From NCBI RefSeq assembly GCF_014858725.1, contig NZ_AQGV01000015.1, positions 1,203,805-1,267,804 on the forward strand: a DNA stretch of 64,000 nucleotides, written 5' to 3'. The notes under the pieces are model-generated. The model worked only from the letters and a program-made list of their open reading frames with translations, was not told the origin of the DNA and did not search any database. This stretch comes from Pseudoalteromonas aurantia 208. GTDB lineage: Bacteria > Pseudomonadota > Gammaproteobacteria > Enterobacterales > Alteromonadaceae. Numbering within the stretch: the stretch's first letter is position 1; every line of letters begins with the position of its first letter. Below are positions 24,713 to 32,805 of this stretch, piece after piece. The position numbers were made by a program, and so were the translations under genes.

Positions 24713-25810
24713 TTATTGCATTAAACGCTCGGTGATAGACCAATTTTGCATTTCGACCAAACGGCTTTTAGTTCGTTCAAATTCAAATGCTAACTGTTTA
24801 CCGACGTACAACAACTGAAGCTCTACGGCACAATGCATGACAACTAAGCAGCGTTGGTCATAATATTCATCCACTAAGGCAATGAATCTTCGAGCTTCAT
24901 CGTCAAGTTGGTGGCTTTGCACCGACTGTTGTGCTCGTTTATAGCCATCTTCAATACCTTGTACGGTATGTTTATCGTCAGCTAATACACCCATTTGTGG
25001 TACGTTCTTAACAAATATAACTGGATAATTTTGTGCGAGGTACATGTAGTCAGCTGTAGCCCTTGGCGCAGAACAAAGCTGCATAAAATCAAAGGCAATT
25101 AGATTACTGGTGCAACATAGCGTTGCTACTTGTCGATTGCAAATATCAATATTGAACACCTGTTTGAATGAGGTGCTGTGCTGGCGTGCATTTTTAAGCG
25201 CGTCATCGAATGGCCTAGGATCTTCGATAAAGATATAATTCGGATCAAACCCATGGTTAAACCTGTGGTCGATATGACCATGTACACTCATTAATTCACA
25301 GTGTTGCTTTAGTAGTTCAATGGTCGGCAGGAAGCGGTCTCGTTGTAAGCCATTTCGGTATAGTTGATCTGGCTGACAATTTGATGTAGTGACTAATACT
25401 AGGCCATTTTTAAACAAATGTTCAAATAGTCTGGCCATGATCATGGCGTCTCCAATATCAGAGACAAAAAACTCGTCAAAGCAGAGTACCTTGGTTTTGT
25501 TGGCCCAAGTATCTGCAATTAATTGCAATGGGTTGGCAGCCCCTTGTAGTTGATTTAGCTCTTTATGGACTAAAGCCATAAAATGATGAAAGTGTAAACG
25601 CTGTTTTGGAATGTTATCTAACGTACTAAAAAACAGGTCCATTAGCATGCTTTTTCCACGGCCAACCGGACCATATAAATAAGCGCCACTACAAGGCTTT
25701 TGATTAACAAGTTTTTCTTGTAAGCGAGTTAAATAATTTAGGGCGTGCTGTTGTGCAACGTCGTTAATGAGTTTGCCTGATTGAATTTGTGCCTGGTATT
25801 GTTGCAGCAT
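24713..25810 (-). CDS. zapE: Cell division ATPase ZapE (AFG1 family)
   Basis: A 365-residue AFG1-like AAA-type ATPase. Walker A is GAYLYGPVGRGKSMLMDLF (residues ~43-61), Walker B is VLCFDEFFVSD, and LVTTSNCQPDQLYRNGLQRD follows as the family sensor/arginine segment. ZapE acts on the divisome late in constriction in E. coli. The length agrees with ZapE (about 370). There is no neighbouring ribosomal or fts gene, which is the usual setting for zapE in other gammaproteobacteria, so this could be a second copy. It is divergent from a Crp-type regulator at 25904. Confidence 0.88.
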   Translation of the reverse strand: MLQQYQAQIQSGKLINDVAQQHALNYLTRLQEKLVNQKPCSGAYLYGPVGRGKSMLMDLFFSTLDNIPKQRLHFHHFMALVHKELNQLQGAANPLQLIADTWANKTKVLCFDEFFVSDIGDAMIMARLFEHLFKNGLVLVTTSNCQPDQLYRNGLQRDRFLPTIELLKQHCELMSVHGHIDHRFNHGFDPNYIFIEDPRPFDDALKNARQHSTSFKQVFNIDICNRQVATLCCTSNLIAFDFMQLCSAPRATADYMYLAQNYPVIFVKNVPQMGVLADDKHTVQGIEDGYKRAQQSVQSHQLDDEARRFIALVDEYYDQRCLVVMHCAVELQLLYVGKQLAFEFERTKSRLVEMQNWSITERLMQ

Positions 25811-25903
25811 TGAGTAGTCTGTAAAATTATTTGTCAGTATTAGAGCATATTCATAGGTATTAACCTAGATGCTTAAGGTTTGAAGTTTTGATAAGGAGGT
25901 TAT

Positions 25904-26500
25904 ATGTCAGCTATCTACAGCCATATGCGCAATGAAATGGACGCTTTTTCTTCGTTAAGTGATGAAACTTGGCAACGATTTTTATCTTTTTGCCGGGTGA
26001 TCACCAAAAGTAAGGGCGAACATTTATACCCGTTTTCTCAAATGCCAACCAGTTATTGTTTTCTGCACAAAGGCGTTGCAAGACTCTACGCATGTGATGA
26101 CTTAGGCCAAGAGTATAACAAGCGTTTTTTTATTGAAGGGCAGTTTCCAGGAGTTATGAGTGCGCTACATTTGGGCAAAGCAACTGATCAGGGGGTTGAG
26201 TGTTTAACAGACTGTGAACTCGTGGAAGTTGACTTTCACCGTTATCGCACCTACTTATTTACTAGCAATGAACTGATGGCATTTCAAATTAAATATCTAG
26301 AAGCCAATTGGCTATTAGATAAAGACCAGAGGGAAATTTTACTTGTACAACAAGATGCCACTGCGCGTTACCTGTTATTTTTACAGCAATGGCCCACACT
26401 TACCAATCGTATTGCCCAGTACCATGTTGCCTCACATCTTGGCATTTCTGCAACACAATTAAGCCGTATTCGAAAGTCATTAAATTTTGTTGAAAATTAG
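25904..26500 (+). CDS. Crp/Fnr family transcriptional regulator
   Basis: A 198-residue regulator with an N-terminal cyclic-nucleotide-binding-like beta-roll (FLHKGVARLYACDDLGQEYNK, then FFIEGQFPG) and a short C-terminal helix-turn-helix (HVASHLGISATQLSRIRKSL). No iron-sulfur cysteine cluster is visible, so it is not FNR itself. The strong ribosome site AAGGAGG is at 25892-25898. It lies 82 bases upstream of the nitroreductase gene and reads in the same direction, which suggests it controls the nitroreductase/DMT/GNAT group. The effector is unknown. Confidence 0.82.
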   Translation: MSAIYSHMRNEMDAFSSLSDETWQRFLSFCRVITKSKGEHLYPFSQMPTSYCFLHKGVARLYACDDLGQEYNKRFFIEGQFPGVMSALHLGKATDQGVECLTDCELVEVDFHRYRTYLFTSNELMAFQIKYLEANWLLDKDQREILLVQQDATARYLLFLQQWPTLTNRIAQYHVASHLGISATQLSRIRKSLNFVEN

Positions 26501-26582
26501 TCGAGGTATTTACATAGGTAAATGAAGTAAGCGTGGCCTATCCATACAATGAATCCACATTAAATGATTGAGGATAATTGTA

Positions 26583-27227
26583 ATGACTTGCTACCCTGAT
26601 ATTTCTACTTATTTAAACTGGCGGTATGCGGTGCGTCAGTTTTCAGATAAAAAAGTGTCTCAACAGTGTCTGGATCAGTTGCTTACGATGACGGGTTTAA
26701 GTGCGTCTTCTTATGGACTACAGCCTTATAAAATTATCGTGATTGAAAACCCCGCATTAAAGAAAAAATTGGTTGCTCATAGCTGTGGGAAAGAAAAAGT
26801 TTCTACTAACAGTCACCTATTGATATTTGCTGCGGATATGTCTGATATACGCACTATGATACAACACTATTTCTCTGTGTTTTCACACGTCAGTACAATA
26901 CCAGCGCCGAAAATGAAGGCAATGGAAGAAAATATGCGTGATGCACTGACCGCAATGACGACTGAACAACAATTTCATTGGGCAAGTCAGCAGGTAAATA
27001 TTGCGTTGGGGACATTCCTTGTATCGGCTGCAAGTTTGGGGGTCGATAGCTGTCCAGTTGGGGGCATTGACACAAAAGCGTATGACGATGTTTTAAAATT
27101 AGGTGAGCAGCACCTTAAAACAGTACTTGCGTGCCCGATAGGTTACCGCCATAGAAACGATCAAAGTGCTGATGCAGTAAAGGTAAGAAAGCTATTGAGT
27201 GAGCTGGTGCTCAATATTACATCATGA
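26583..27227 (+). CDS. Nitroreductase family protein
   Basis: A 214-residue FMN-dependent oxidoreductase of the nitroreductase superfamily. WRYAVRQFSDKKVS at the start is the flavin-phosphate loop, ASSYGLQPYKIIVI is the second flavin contact, and SLGVDSCPVGG lies near the end. The enzyme would reduce nitroaromatics, quinones or flavins with NAD(P)H. The ATG at 26583 with AGGA at 26571-26574 is preferred over an upstream TTG (26568). The stop overlaps the start of the next gene by four bases, so the two are coupled. Confidence 0.87.
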   Translation: MTCYPDISTYLNWRYAVRQFSDKKVSQQCLDQLLTMTGLSASSYGLQPYKIIVIENPALKKKLVAHSCGKEKVSTNSHLLIFAADMSDIRTMIQHYFSVFSHVSTIPAPKMKAMEENMRDALTAMTTEQQFHWASQQVNIALGTFLVSAASLGVDSCPVGGIDTKAYDDVLKLGEQHLKTVLACPIGYRHRNDQSADAVKVRKLLSELVLNITS

Positions 27228-27676
27228 TGTATGTTTTACTTGCGTGCATTGCTGGTGCGGCGATTGCTTTTCAGGCCAGTATTAACGCGCAACTTGGTGT
27301 TTTGCTCAAAAGCCCAATATTGGCAACCACCACGGCTTTTTTTGTCAGTGGATGCTACGCAATGGTGGTTTATCTCTCAACTGAACGACCTGTAATCGAC
27401 CTGCAAACTGCAACAAAAGTGCCTTGGTATTTATGGACGGTGGGCGGGCTGTTTAGTGTGATTGGTGTTGGCTTAAGTTACTATTTAATACCAAAAATGG
27501 GTATTGGAAATCTGATGTCTTTGGTTTTAACTGGGCAACTATTAATGGCCATGATGATTAATCATTTTGGGTGGTTCCATACAGAACCCCTACCAATAAC
27601 AACCACAAAAGTATTGGGGATCCTAGCTTTGCTAGTGGGGATTTATTTAGTTAATAAAGGGAAAGGGTATGCGTAA
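27224..27676 (+). CDS. DMT family inner-membrane transporter (DUF606/YdcZ type)
   Basis: A 150-residue integral membrane protein with five hydrophobic segments: ~2-20, 30-50, 68-87, 95-112 and 125-145. The opening LLACIAGAAIAFQASINAQLG is the typical start of DUF606/YdcZ-type drug/metabolite transporters, which often work as pairs of short subunits. Here there is only one. The start overlaps the nitroreductase stop and the end overlaps the GNAT gene start by 8 bases, so all three are one transcript. The substrate is unknown. Confidence 0.82.
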   Translation: MMYVLLACIAGAAIAFQASINAQLGVLLKSPILATTTAFFVSGCYAMVVYLSTERPVIDLQTATKVPWYLWTVGGLFSVIGVGLSYYLIPKMGIGNLMSLVLTGQLLMAMMINHFGWFHTEPLPITTTKVLGILALLVGIYLVNKGKGYA

Positions 27677-28352
27677 TTTTTATCTTAAAGAAAACATTCA
27701 AAATTTACTGTCATTGTGGCATTGCTATGGTGATGTATCAAAACACCAAAACTTGCGTATTCATGGTCAGTGGCCTCATAAAGTGTGGCATGAGCCACTG
27801 CTCTTTGATGAACCGGCTAATGTGATCAGGGGATATAAGCGTGATAAACCGCGAGAAAAAAAGGGGGTTGGTTTTGATACTAAAAGAAAGCCAGACTCAG
27901 ATGCGGTATCTGCGTTGGTGGTAATGCATAAATTACTTTTAGGCGATGTTGATATTGGCGATGATAACACGATAAAGACCCTATCAAGTGAGAGTGAGCT
28001 AGATCTATGGTTGTCTCTAGGCTGTGCTGGGTTTGGCTATAAAATTGATAAAGCACCAATTGCAAGGGCGTTTATTGATAGCCGTTCTAAGTTTTATTTT
28101 ATTCTAAACGAAGGTGAGCCGGTGGGGACTGTATTAACTTGGGCTCAAGGGCATGATGTAGGCATACATCAAATGACGATTACACAAGCGGGCCGAGGTC
28201 GGGGGCTGGCAGGTAAGGCGCTATTACAGCTGGAAAAGCAAGCAAGGGGGAATAGCGCTAAGTCTATGTCATTACAGGCATCAAAAAAGGGGCTAAAAAT
28301 TTATGAAAGTCTTGGTTTTGTGCCCCTAGGGTTTCTATCAAGTTATTTGTAG
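27669..28352 (+). CDS. GNAT family N-acetyltransferase
   Basis: A 227-residue protein whose C-terminal third is a GNAT acyltransferase domain: EPVGTVLTWAQG (beta 4), then TQAGRGRGLAGKALLQLE (acetyl-CoA pyrophosphate loop, R/Q-x-x-G-x-G/A) and KIYESLGFVPLG (the common GNAT ending). The N-terminal ~120 residues are not typical of the fold and hold several Trp/His residues of unknown use. It is the last gene of the nitroreductase-DMT-GNAT unit and overlaps the 3' end of the convergent GST gene by 10 bases. The acceptor substrate is unknown. Confidence 0.8.
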   Translation: MRNFYLKENIQNLLSLWHCYGDVSKHQNLRIHGQWPHKVWHEPLLFDEPANVIRGYKRDKPREKKGVGFDTKRKPDSDAVSALVVMHKLLLGDVDIGDDNTIKTLSSESELDLWLSLGCAGFGYKIDKAPIARAFIDSRSKFYFILNEGEPVGTVLTWAQGHDVGIHQMTITQAGRGRGLAGKALLQLEKQARGNSAKSMSLQASKKGLKIYESLGFVPLGFLSSYL

Positions 28353-28978
28353 ATAGTGAGGTCGGTCTCTTCAAACTCACAGACGCTCTTTATAGCTGGG
28401 TGTTTTGCTAGGCGTTTTAAGTAACGGTTTAAGTTTGCAAAACTTAAAGGAGGCTTAGTTATCTCGTCTGCCCATATGCATAACATAAACATGTAACAGT
28501 CACATACAGTGAATTGGTCATTAATGAGATAATCACTTTCGCCAATTTTATGGTCTAAAATGGCTAAAGCATCACTGATCCGGGTTTGTTGTGTTTTTAT
28601 TATATCGTCATACATAATGGCATTTTGTGTATGGCGTTCGGGGTAGAAGTACACCATTAATTCATTCTGAAGTGTACCGGTTAAATACATGAGCCACTGA
28701 TAAAACTCCGCTTTGGCTTTAGGGCCTTCAGGGATCAAGTGCTTTTCTGGGTGCTTTTCGCATAAGTACAGGCATATTGCTGCACTTTCACATAATACAA
28801 AGTCATCATCTACTAAGGTGGGTATTCGCCCTGTTGGATTCAAGCGTAGGTATTGTGCCGATTTTTGTGCAACTTTTTTTCTGTCAACGAGCTCAAGCTG
28901 AAATGGTACATCTAAAGCTTTTAAAACAAAGTGAGGGGCAAGACTGGCATTACGAGGATAATAAAAAAGTGTATACAT
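28343..28978 (-). CDS. Glutathione S-transferase family protein
   Basis: A 211-residue cytosolic GST. The N-terminal thioredoxin-like part starts MYTLFYYPRNASLAPHFVLK and has NPTGRIPTLVDDD and LCESAAICLYL, the cis-Pro and Glu/Ser glutathione-binding segments. A helical C-terminal domain follows (FTVCDCYMFMLCIWADEI). It is similar in layout to bacterial beta-class GSTs. AAAGGTAA precedes the ATG on the minus strand. It is convergent with the GNAT gene, and no operon partner is visible. Confidence 0.9.
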   Translation of the reverse strand: MYTLFYYPRNASLAPHFVLKALDVPFQLELVDRKKVAQKSAQYLRLNPTGRIPTLVDDDFVLCESAAICLYLCEKHPEKHLIPEGPKAKAEFYQWLMYLTGTLQNELMVYFYPERHTQNAIMYDDIIKTQQTRISDALAILDHKIGESDYLINDQFTVCDCYMFMLCIWADEITKPPLSFANLNRYLKRLAKHPAIKSVCEFEETDLTIYK

Positions 28979-29125
28979 AAATTACCTTTGTGATTTGTTT
29001 AAGCGTTTCATACGAAACCTAAGCTCCTTTTTGGCAATTTCTAACTTTCAACTTTAGGCTAGCAATTACCATTTAACAAATAATTACGTTCTCCTTCACG
29101 CTTTTTGTATCAACAACTATGTACT

Positions 29126-29320
29126 TAACCTCAGCTCTGGATAAGCGAATCTGCTCAATAAAGCTATTTTTCTCACTCTTGGCGTTGCTTTCATTTGTAA
29201 TAGCCCGCTATTACTGGATAGAAGCGCCTTGATATTGAACAAAATATCATCATTGGAGTGTACGTAAGTTGGTTTTCAAAACATTTTCTATTCCAAAACC
29301 CTTATCCAAACCTGAGGTTA
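29126..29320. mobile_element. 195-bp MITE, copy 2
   Basis: Second copy of the element at 20733-20927, same length, about 93 percent identical by eye. The ends, TAACCTCAGCTCTGGATAAG and inverted TAACCTCAGGTTTGGATAAG, differ at only two of 20 positions, so this copy has the better-preserved ends. It lies between the GST gene and the AbgT terminator, nine bases from the latter. Confidence 0.88.
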
Positions 29321-29329
29321 CTTAAATAA

Positions 29330-29357
29330 AAAATGCCAGCAAAGCTGGCATTTTTTA
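29330..29357. terminator. Intrinsic terminator of the AbgT gene
   Basis: AAAATGCCAGC, loop AAA, then GCTGGCATTTT, with A and T runs on both sides. It lies just after the abgT stop (read on the minus strand) and would also work in the other direction. Confidence 0.88.
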
Positions 29358-29364
29358 TAGTGTA

Positions 29365-30969
29365 TTACGGTGTGTAATAAATAGGGGAGTTGGGTCCAAC
29401 TGGGAAACCAAATCCAAACACCCAAATATAAAACAACGCGACCCAACCAATTAAGAAAAACATGCTGTAAGGCAACATAGTTGCTACTAATGTGCCAATA
29501 CCCATGTCTTTCTTATATTTGGTGGCGACTGCCAATATTAAGCCAAAATAACTCATCATCGGTGTGATTAGATTAGTTACTGAATCACCAATTCGATAAG
29601 CTGCTTGAATTGTTTCAGGAGCATAGCCGATGAGCATGAGCATAGGCACAAAAATGGGGGCTGTGACGGCCCATTGTGCCGACGAAGAACCTAAAGTTAA
29701 GTTAACTAAGGCACACATGAGTATGAACAATACAAATACTTCAGGACCGGTTAGATGCAGCGCCTGTAGTAAGGCTGCGCCATTGATTGCTAAAATAGTG
29801 CCTAAGTTTGTCCACTTAAAAAAAGCAACGAATTGTGCTGCAAAGAACACAAGTACAATGTACATCCCCATTGAGCTCATTGATTTACTCATTGCATCAA
29901 TGACATCACGGTCGTTCTTCATAGTGCCAACAACGCGACCATACACAAAACCTGGAATGGCAAACGTAACAAAAATGAATACAACAATGCCTTTTAAGAA
30001 AGGAGAGCCTGCGACTGCTCCTGTTTCAGGGTGACGCAAAATGCCGTTCTCAGGTACGATTGTCAGTGCCAATAGTGCAGAAACAACGAGTAAAGAGACA
30101 CCTGCCCACTTTAATCCTGAACGTTCTTTATCTGACAAATGATCGATATTATTTTCATTTAAATCGATACTAGCCTCTTCAGGGTTGTACTTCCCTAATC
30201 GAGGTTCGACGATTTTTTCTGTGACTAAGGTACCAACAATAGCGATTAAAAATACCGATATCATCATGAAGTACCAGTTAGCTTCAGGGCCAACTTGGTA
30301 GGTCGGATCAATCATTTGTGCTGCAGGCGTTGTGATCCCAGCTAGCAGTGGATCAATCGTACCGAGCAGCAAGTTTGCGCTATAACCGCCGGACACCCCA
30401 GCAAATGCAGCAGCCAAACCAGCTAATGGGTGGCGACCTAAGCTATGAAAGATCATCGCAGCCAAAGGAATAAGGACAACATACCCTAACTCTGACGCTG
30501 TATTTGATAAGATTGCTGCGAATACGACCATGAAAGTCACAAGTCGTTTTGAAGCGCCCATGACCATGCCACGCATGGCAGCAGATAACATCCCTGAGTG
30601 CTCAGCAACACTGACGCCAAGTAGAGCGACCAGCACGGTTCCAAGAGGCGCGAAACCCGTAAAGTTGGTTACAAGGCCGGTGACAATTTTTTGAAGACCT
30701 TCGGCACTGAGTAAGCTGACGACTTCGATAATACCATCAGGATCACGACCTTTGGCTCCTTCCGGGCGAGGGTCTATGGCGCTGAGCCCAAACCAGTCGG
30801 CAATGCCACTGAATACCACGATGGCCACACAGAACATTGCGAATAAAGTGATTGGATGGGGAAGCATATTACCCAAAAACTCAACGGTGGCTAAAAAACG
30901 GTTAAACCAACCTTTTGGTTGTTGAGGGTTATCATCCTTTTGAGCTGTTGTCTCTACTGCATTTGACAT
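29365..30969 (-). CDS. abgT: AbgT family transporter
   Basis: A 534-residue inner-membrane protein of the AbgT family, which includes the p-aminobenzoyl-glutamate importer of E. coli and sulfonamide-exporting MtrF. Many hydrophobic segments are visible. ASELGYVVLIPLAAMIFHSL and the late run GSSSAQWAVTAPIFVPMLML, with DSVTNLITPMMSYFGLI, match the conserved helical-hairpin regions. The start is put at the Met of MSNAVETTAQKD, preceded by a purine-rich site; a Met 14 codons upstream lacks support. It is monocistronic, with a terminator at its 3' end. The substrate (aminobenzoyl-glutamate, dipeptide or drug) cannot be told from sequence alone. Confidence 0.9.
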   Translation of the reverse strand: MSNAVETTAQKDDNPQQPKGWFNRFLATVEFLGNMLPHPITLFAMFCVAIVVFSGIADWFGLSAIDPRPEGAKGRDPDGIIEVVSLLSAEGLQKIVTGLVTNFTGFAPLGTVLVALLGVSVAEHSGMLSAAMRGMVMGASKRLVTFMVVFAAILSNTASELGYVVLIPLAAMIFHSLGRHPLAGLAAAFAGVSGGYSANLLLGTIDPLLAGITTPAAQMIDPTYQVGPEANWYFMMISVFLIAIVGTLVTEKIVEPRLGKYNPEEASIDLNENNIDHLSDKERSGLKWAGVSLLVVSALLALTIVPENGILRHPETGAVAGSPFLKGIVVFIFVTFAIPGFVYGRVVGTMKNDRDVIDAMSKSMSSMGMYIVLVFFAAQFVAFFKWTNLGTILAINGAALLQALHLTGPEVFVLFILMCALVNLTLGSSSAQWAVTAPIFVPMLMLIGYAPETIQAAYRIGDSVTNLITPMMSYFGLILAVATKYKKDMGIGTLVATMLPYSMFFLIGWVALFYIWVFGFGFPVGPNSPIYYTP

Positions 30970-31186
30970 AGCTGAATTTCTCAAGTGTAAAAATTGGCGA
31001 TAAGGTATCACTTTTTATTGCGTGGGTCATTTAGATACGGTGATTTATGTCATTAATGCGTTAAAAAGTTAAGTAATTAAATACGCCAGCATTAAGTTCC
31101 AACACATTGCTATGTTAAGTCTGTAGAGGTCTGCTTTGTGTTAAGTCACAATGTGTTCAACGTTTGCGAGTGAGAGTGACGCAGCT

Positions 31187-31510
31187 TTACTCATGGGCCG
31201 TAACCACCCCCTTAAACAGCAAAGGATAAAGGCGAATCCGGTTACCAATATAATCGTTAGCGCTAATTTGATTACATATTCTGTGTATGTCATTGTCTAA
31301 TGCGAGGACCCACTCAATGCGTTCTATAGCAAGTAAAAAGCCACGTTTTAAATAAACCTGAGTTTTATAGTATTCACAGTTTGATTTGATAATGCGCAAT
31401 TTTTCCGGATTTACCCTTAATTCGTTGAGCACACTGTTTAGGTAGTCACAAGGAGGAGTATCTATTCTAAGGCGTGCTAAGCGTCCTCGTGCGGGTCGTT
31501 TTTGATACAT
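31187..31510 (-). CDS. Uncharacterised 107-residue protein
   Basis: A basic protein (many Arg/Lys, with Cys at ~21, 45 and 79) that I do not recognise. It starts MYQKRPARGRLARLRIDTPP, which may bind nucleic acid. It has no membrane segment. It lies 14 bases downstream of the DUF3081-type gene in the same direction, so the two are probably one transcript. It could be a nucleoid- or translation-associated factor; nothing confirms this. Confidence 0.5.
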   Translation of the reverse strand: MYQKRPARGRLARLRIDTPPCDYLNSVLNELRVNPEKLRIIKSNCEYYKTQVYLKRGFLLAIERIEWVLALDNDIHRICNQISANDYIGNRIRLYPLLFKGVVTAHE

Positions 31511-31524
31511 AGGTTTAGCCTTGA

Positions 31525-31788
31525 TTATGATAACGCGAGCGTATCTAGGTACTTAACTTTTTCTAAGAAGGCGTGCTTTTGGCGTTCATGTTGATACTCT
31601 AGGTGATATGTATTGTGAAAACCATAGCGCATCAAGACGCCACAGCCTTTTAAGTAAATGGTATATCCATCAAAATCAGAAAACGCGATGAGACCATGCA
31701 CGTGCTTCTGGTCATTATTTTGTACACCATGCTTTTGAATAAACTCGTAGACACGCAATATCGTTTTGCTGTCGATGTCATTTTTCAT
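31525..31788 (-). CDS. DUF3081-like small protein
   Basis: An 87-residue protein beginning MKNDIDSKTILRVYEFIQKH and containing SDFDGYTIYLKGCGVLMRYG and FHNTYHLEYQ. The two stretches fit my memory of DUF3081, a small conserved family of marine gammaproteobacteria with no known function. The ATG at 31788 is preferred because AGAGGTG lies just upstream; the GTG six bases earlier sits inside that site. It is the first gene of a pair with 31187-31510. Confidence 0.65.
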   Translation of the reverse strand: MKNDIDSKTILRVYEFIQKHGVQNNDQKHVHGLIAFSDFDGYTIYLKGCGVLMRYGFHNTYHLEYQHERQKHAFLEKVKYLDTLALS

Positions 31789-31863
31789 ATTCACCTCTTT
31801 TACTGTTCATACGTGTTAGAACTCAGGTACGATTAATGTAATCTTAGTTTTCGTTCTTTTTAT

Positions 31864-32805
31864 ATGAAAATCCAATTTTTAGGTACTTCGTCAGGAAGTC
31901 CGAGTGTATTTAGAAATGTGTCGGCGACAGCCATTGGCTTTGATAAATCAAAAGAGTGGCTATTAGTTGATTGTGGTGAAGGCTCGCAGCATCAGGTCCT
32001 CAAAAGTCAATATACCGCGTACCACTTGGGCACAATTTGTATCACACATATACATGGCGACCATTGCTATGGTTTACCGGGTTTATTGGCATCTATGTCT
32101 ATGAGTGGTCGAAAAGCGGCCGTAAATCTTGTTGCGCCAAAAAAAGTAATCGAGTTTGTACATAACGCAATGCAGTTAACGGATTTATCACTCGGATTTG
32201 ATTTGCATACCCATATCATTGAGGCGCTAAACAATAAGCTTAATTTTGATGATTTCGCTATTGAAATTATTAAGCTGCAACATAGGGTCCCGAGCTATGG
32301 CTTTAAAATCACTGAAAAATGTATTCCCAATAAATTAAGGCTGAATAAGCTAACTCAGCAAGGTATTCCATCGGGGCCACACTTTAATCAATTACAGCGA
32401 GGCTTCGATGTTAATTTTTCAGGAAAGTTACTGAGCGCTAAAGAATATACGTACCCAAGCTGGCGGCCTCGCGTAATAATTGTATGTGGAGACAATGAAA
32501 AACCGGCACTATTGAAACCATACATAGTAGGTGTTGATGTGGTGGTGCATGAAGCGACATTTACGCAGTCCGACTTACATAAGGTAGGCATACATACGGG
32601 TCACTCGGATGCAAAAAGAGTCGCAGAATTTGCACAGCAATGCCAAATTCCACTGCTTGTGCTATTTCACTTTAGTGTGCGTTACCATGGGGTCGGTCAG
32701 TTAGATAAGTTGCGCCAAGAGGCGGCAACTTATTATGATGGGCAATTGCTATTGGCTGAAGATTTTGAGTCAGTCTCCGTTGCTAAGCATTTCAGCCAGC
32801 AATGA
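31864..32805 (+). CDS. rnz: Ribonuclease Z (metallo-beta-lactamase fold tRNA 3' nuclease)
   Basis: A 313-residue RNase Z-type enzyme, which cuts the 3' trailer of tRNA precursors. The start is KIQFLGTSSGSPSVFRNVSA (the family opening). The zinc motif THIHGDHCYGLPG is at ~60-72, and later metal or catalytic positions appear in VVHEATF, GHSDAKRVAEFA and LFHFSVRY. The length matches E. coli RNase Z/BN (about 305). The 3' end overlaps the convergent DUF2252 gene by 36 bases. No tRNA gene is nearby. Confidence 0.9.
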   Translation: MKIQFLGTSSGSPSVFRNVSATAIGFDKSKEWLLVDCGEGSQHQVLKSQYTAYHLGTICITHIHGDHCYGLPGLLASMSMSGRKAAVNLVAPKKVIEFVHNAMQLTDLSLGFDLHTHIIEALNNKLNFDDFAIEIIKLQHRVPSYGFKITEKCIPNKLRLNKLTQQGIPSGPHFNQLQRGFDVNFSGKLLSAKEYTYPSWRPRVIIVCGDNEKPALLKPYIVGVDVVVHEATFTQSDLHKVGIHTGHSDAKRVAEFAQQCQIPLLVLFHFSVRYHGVGQLDKLRQEAATYYDGQLLLAEDFESVSVAKHFSQQ

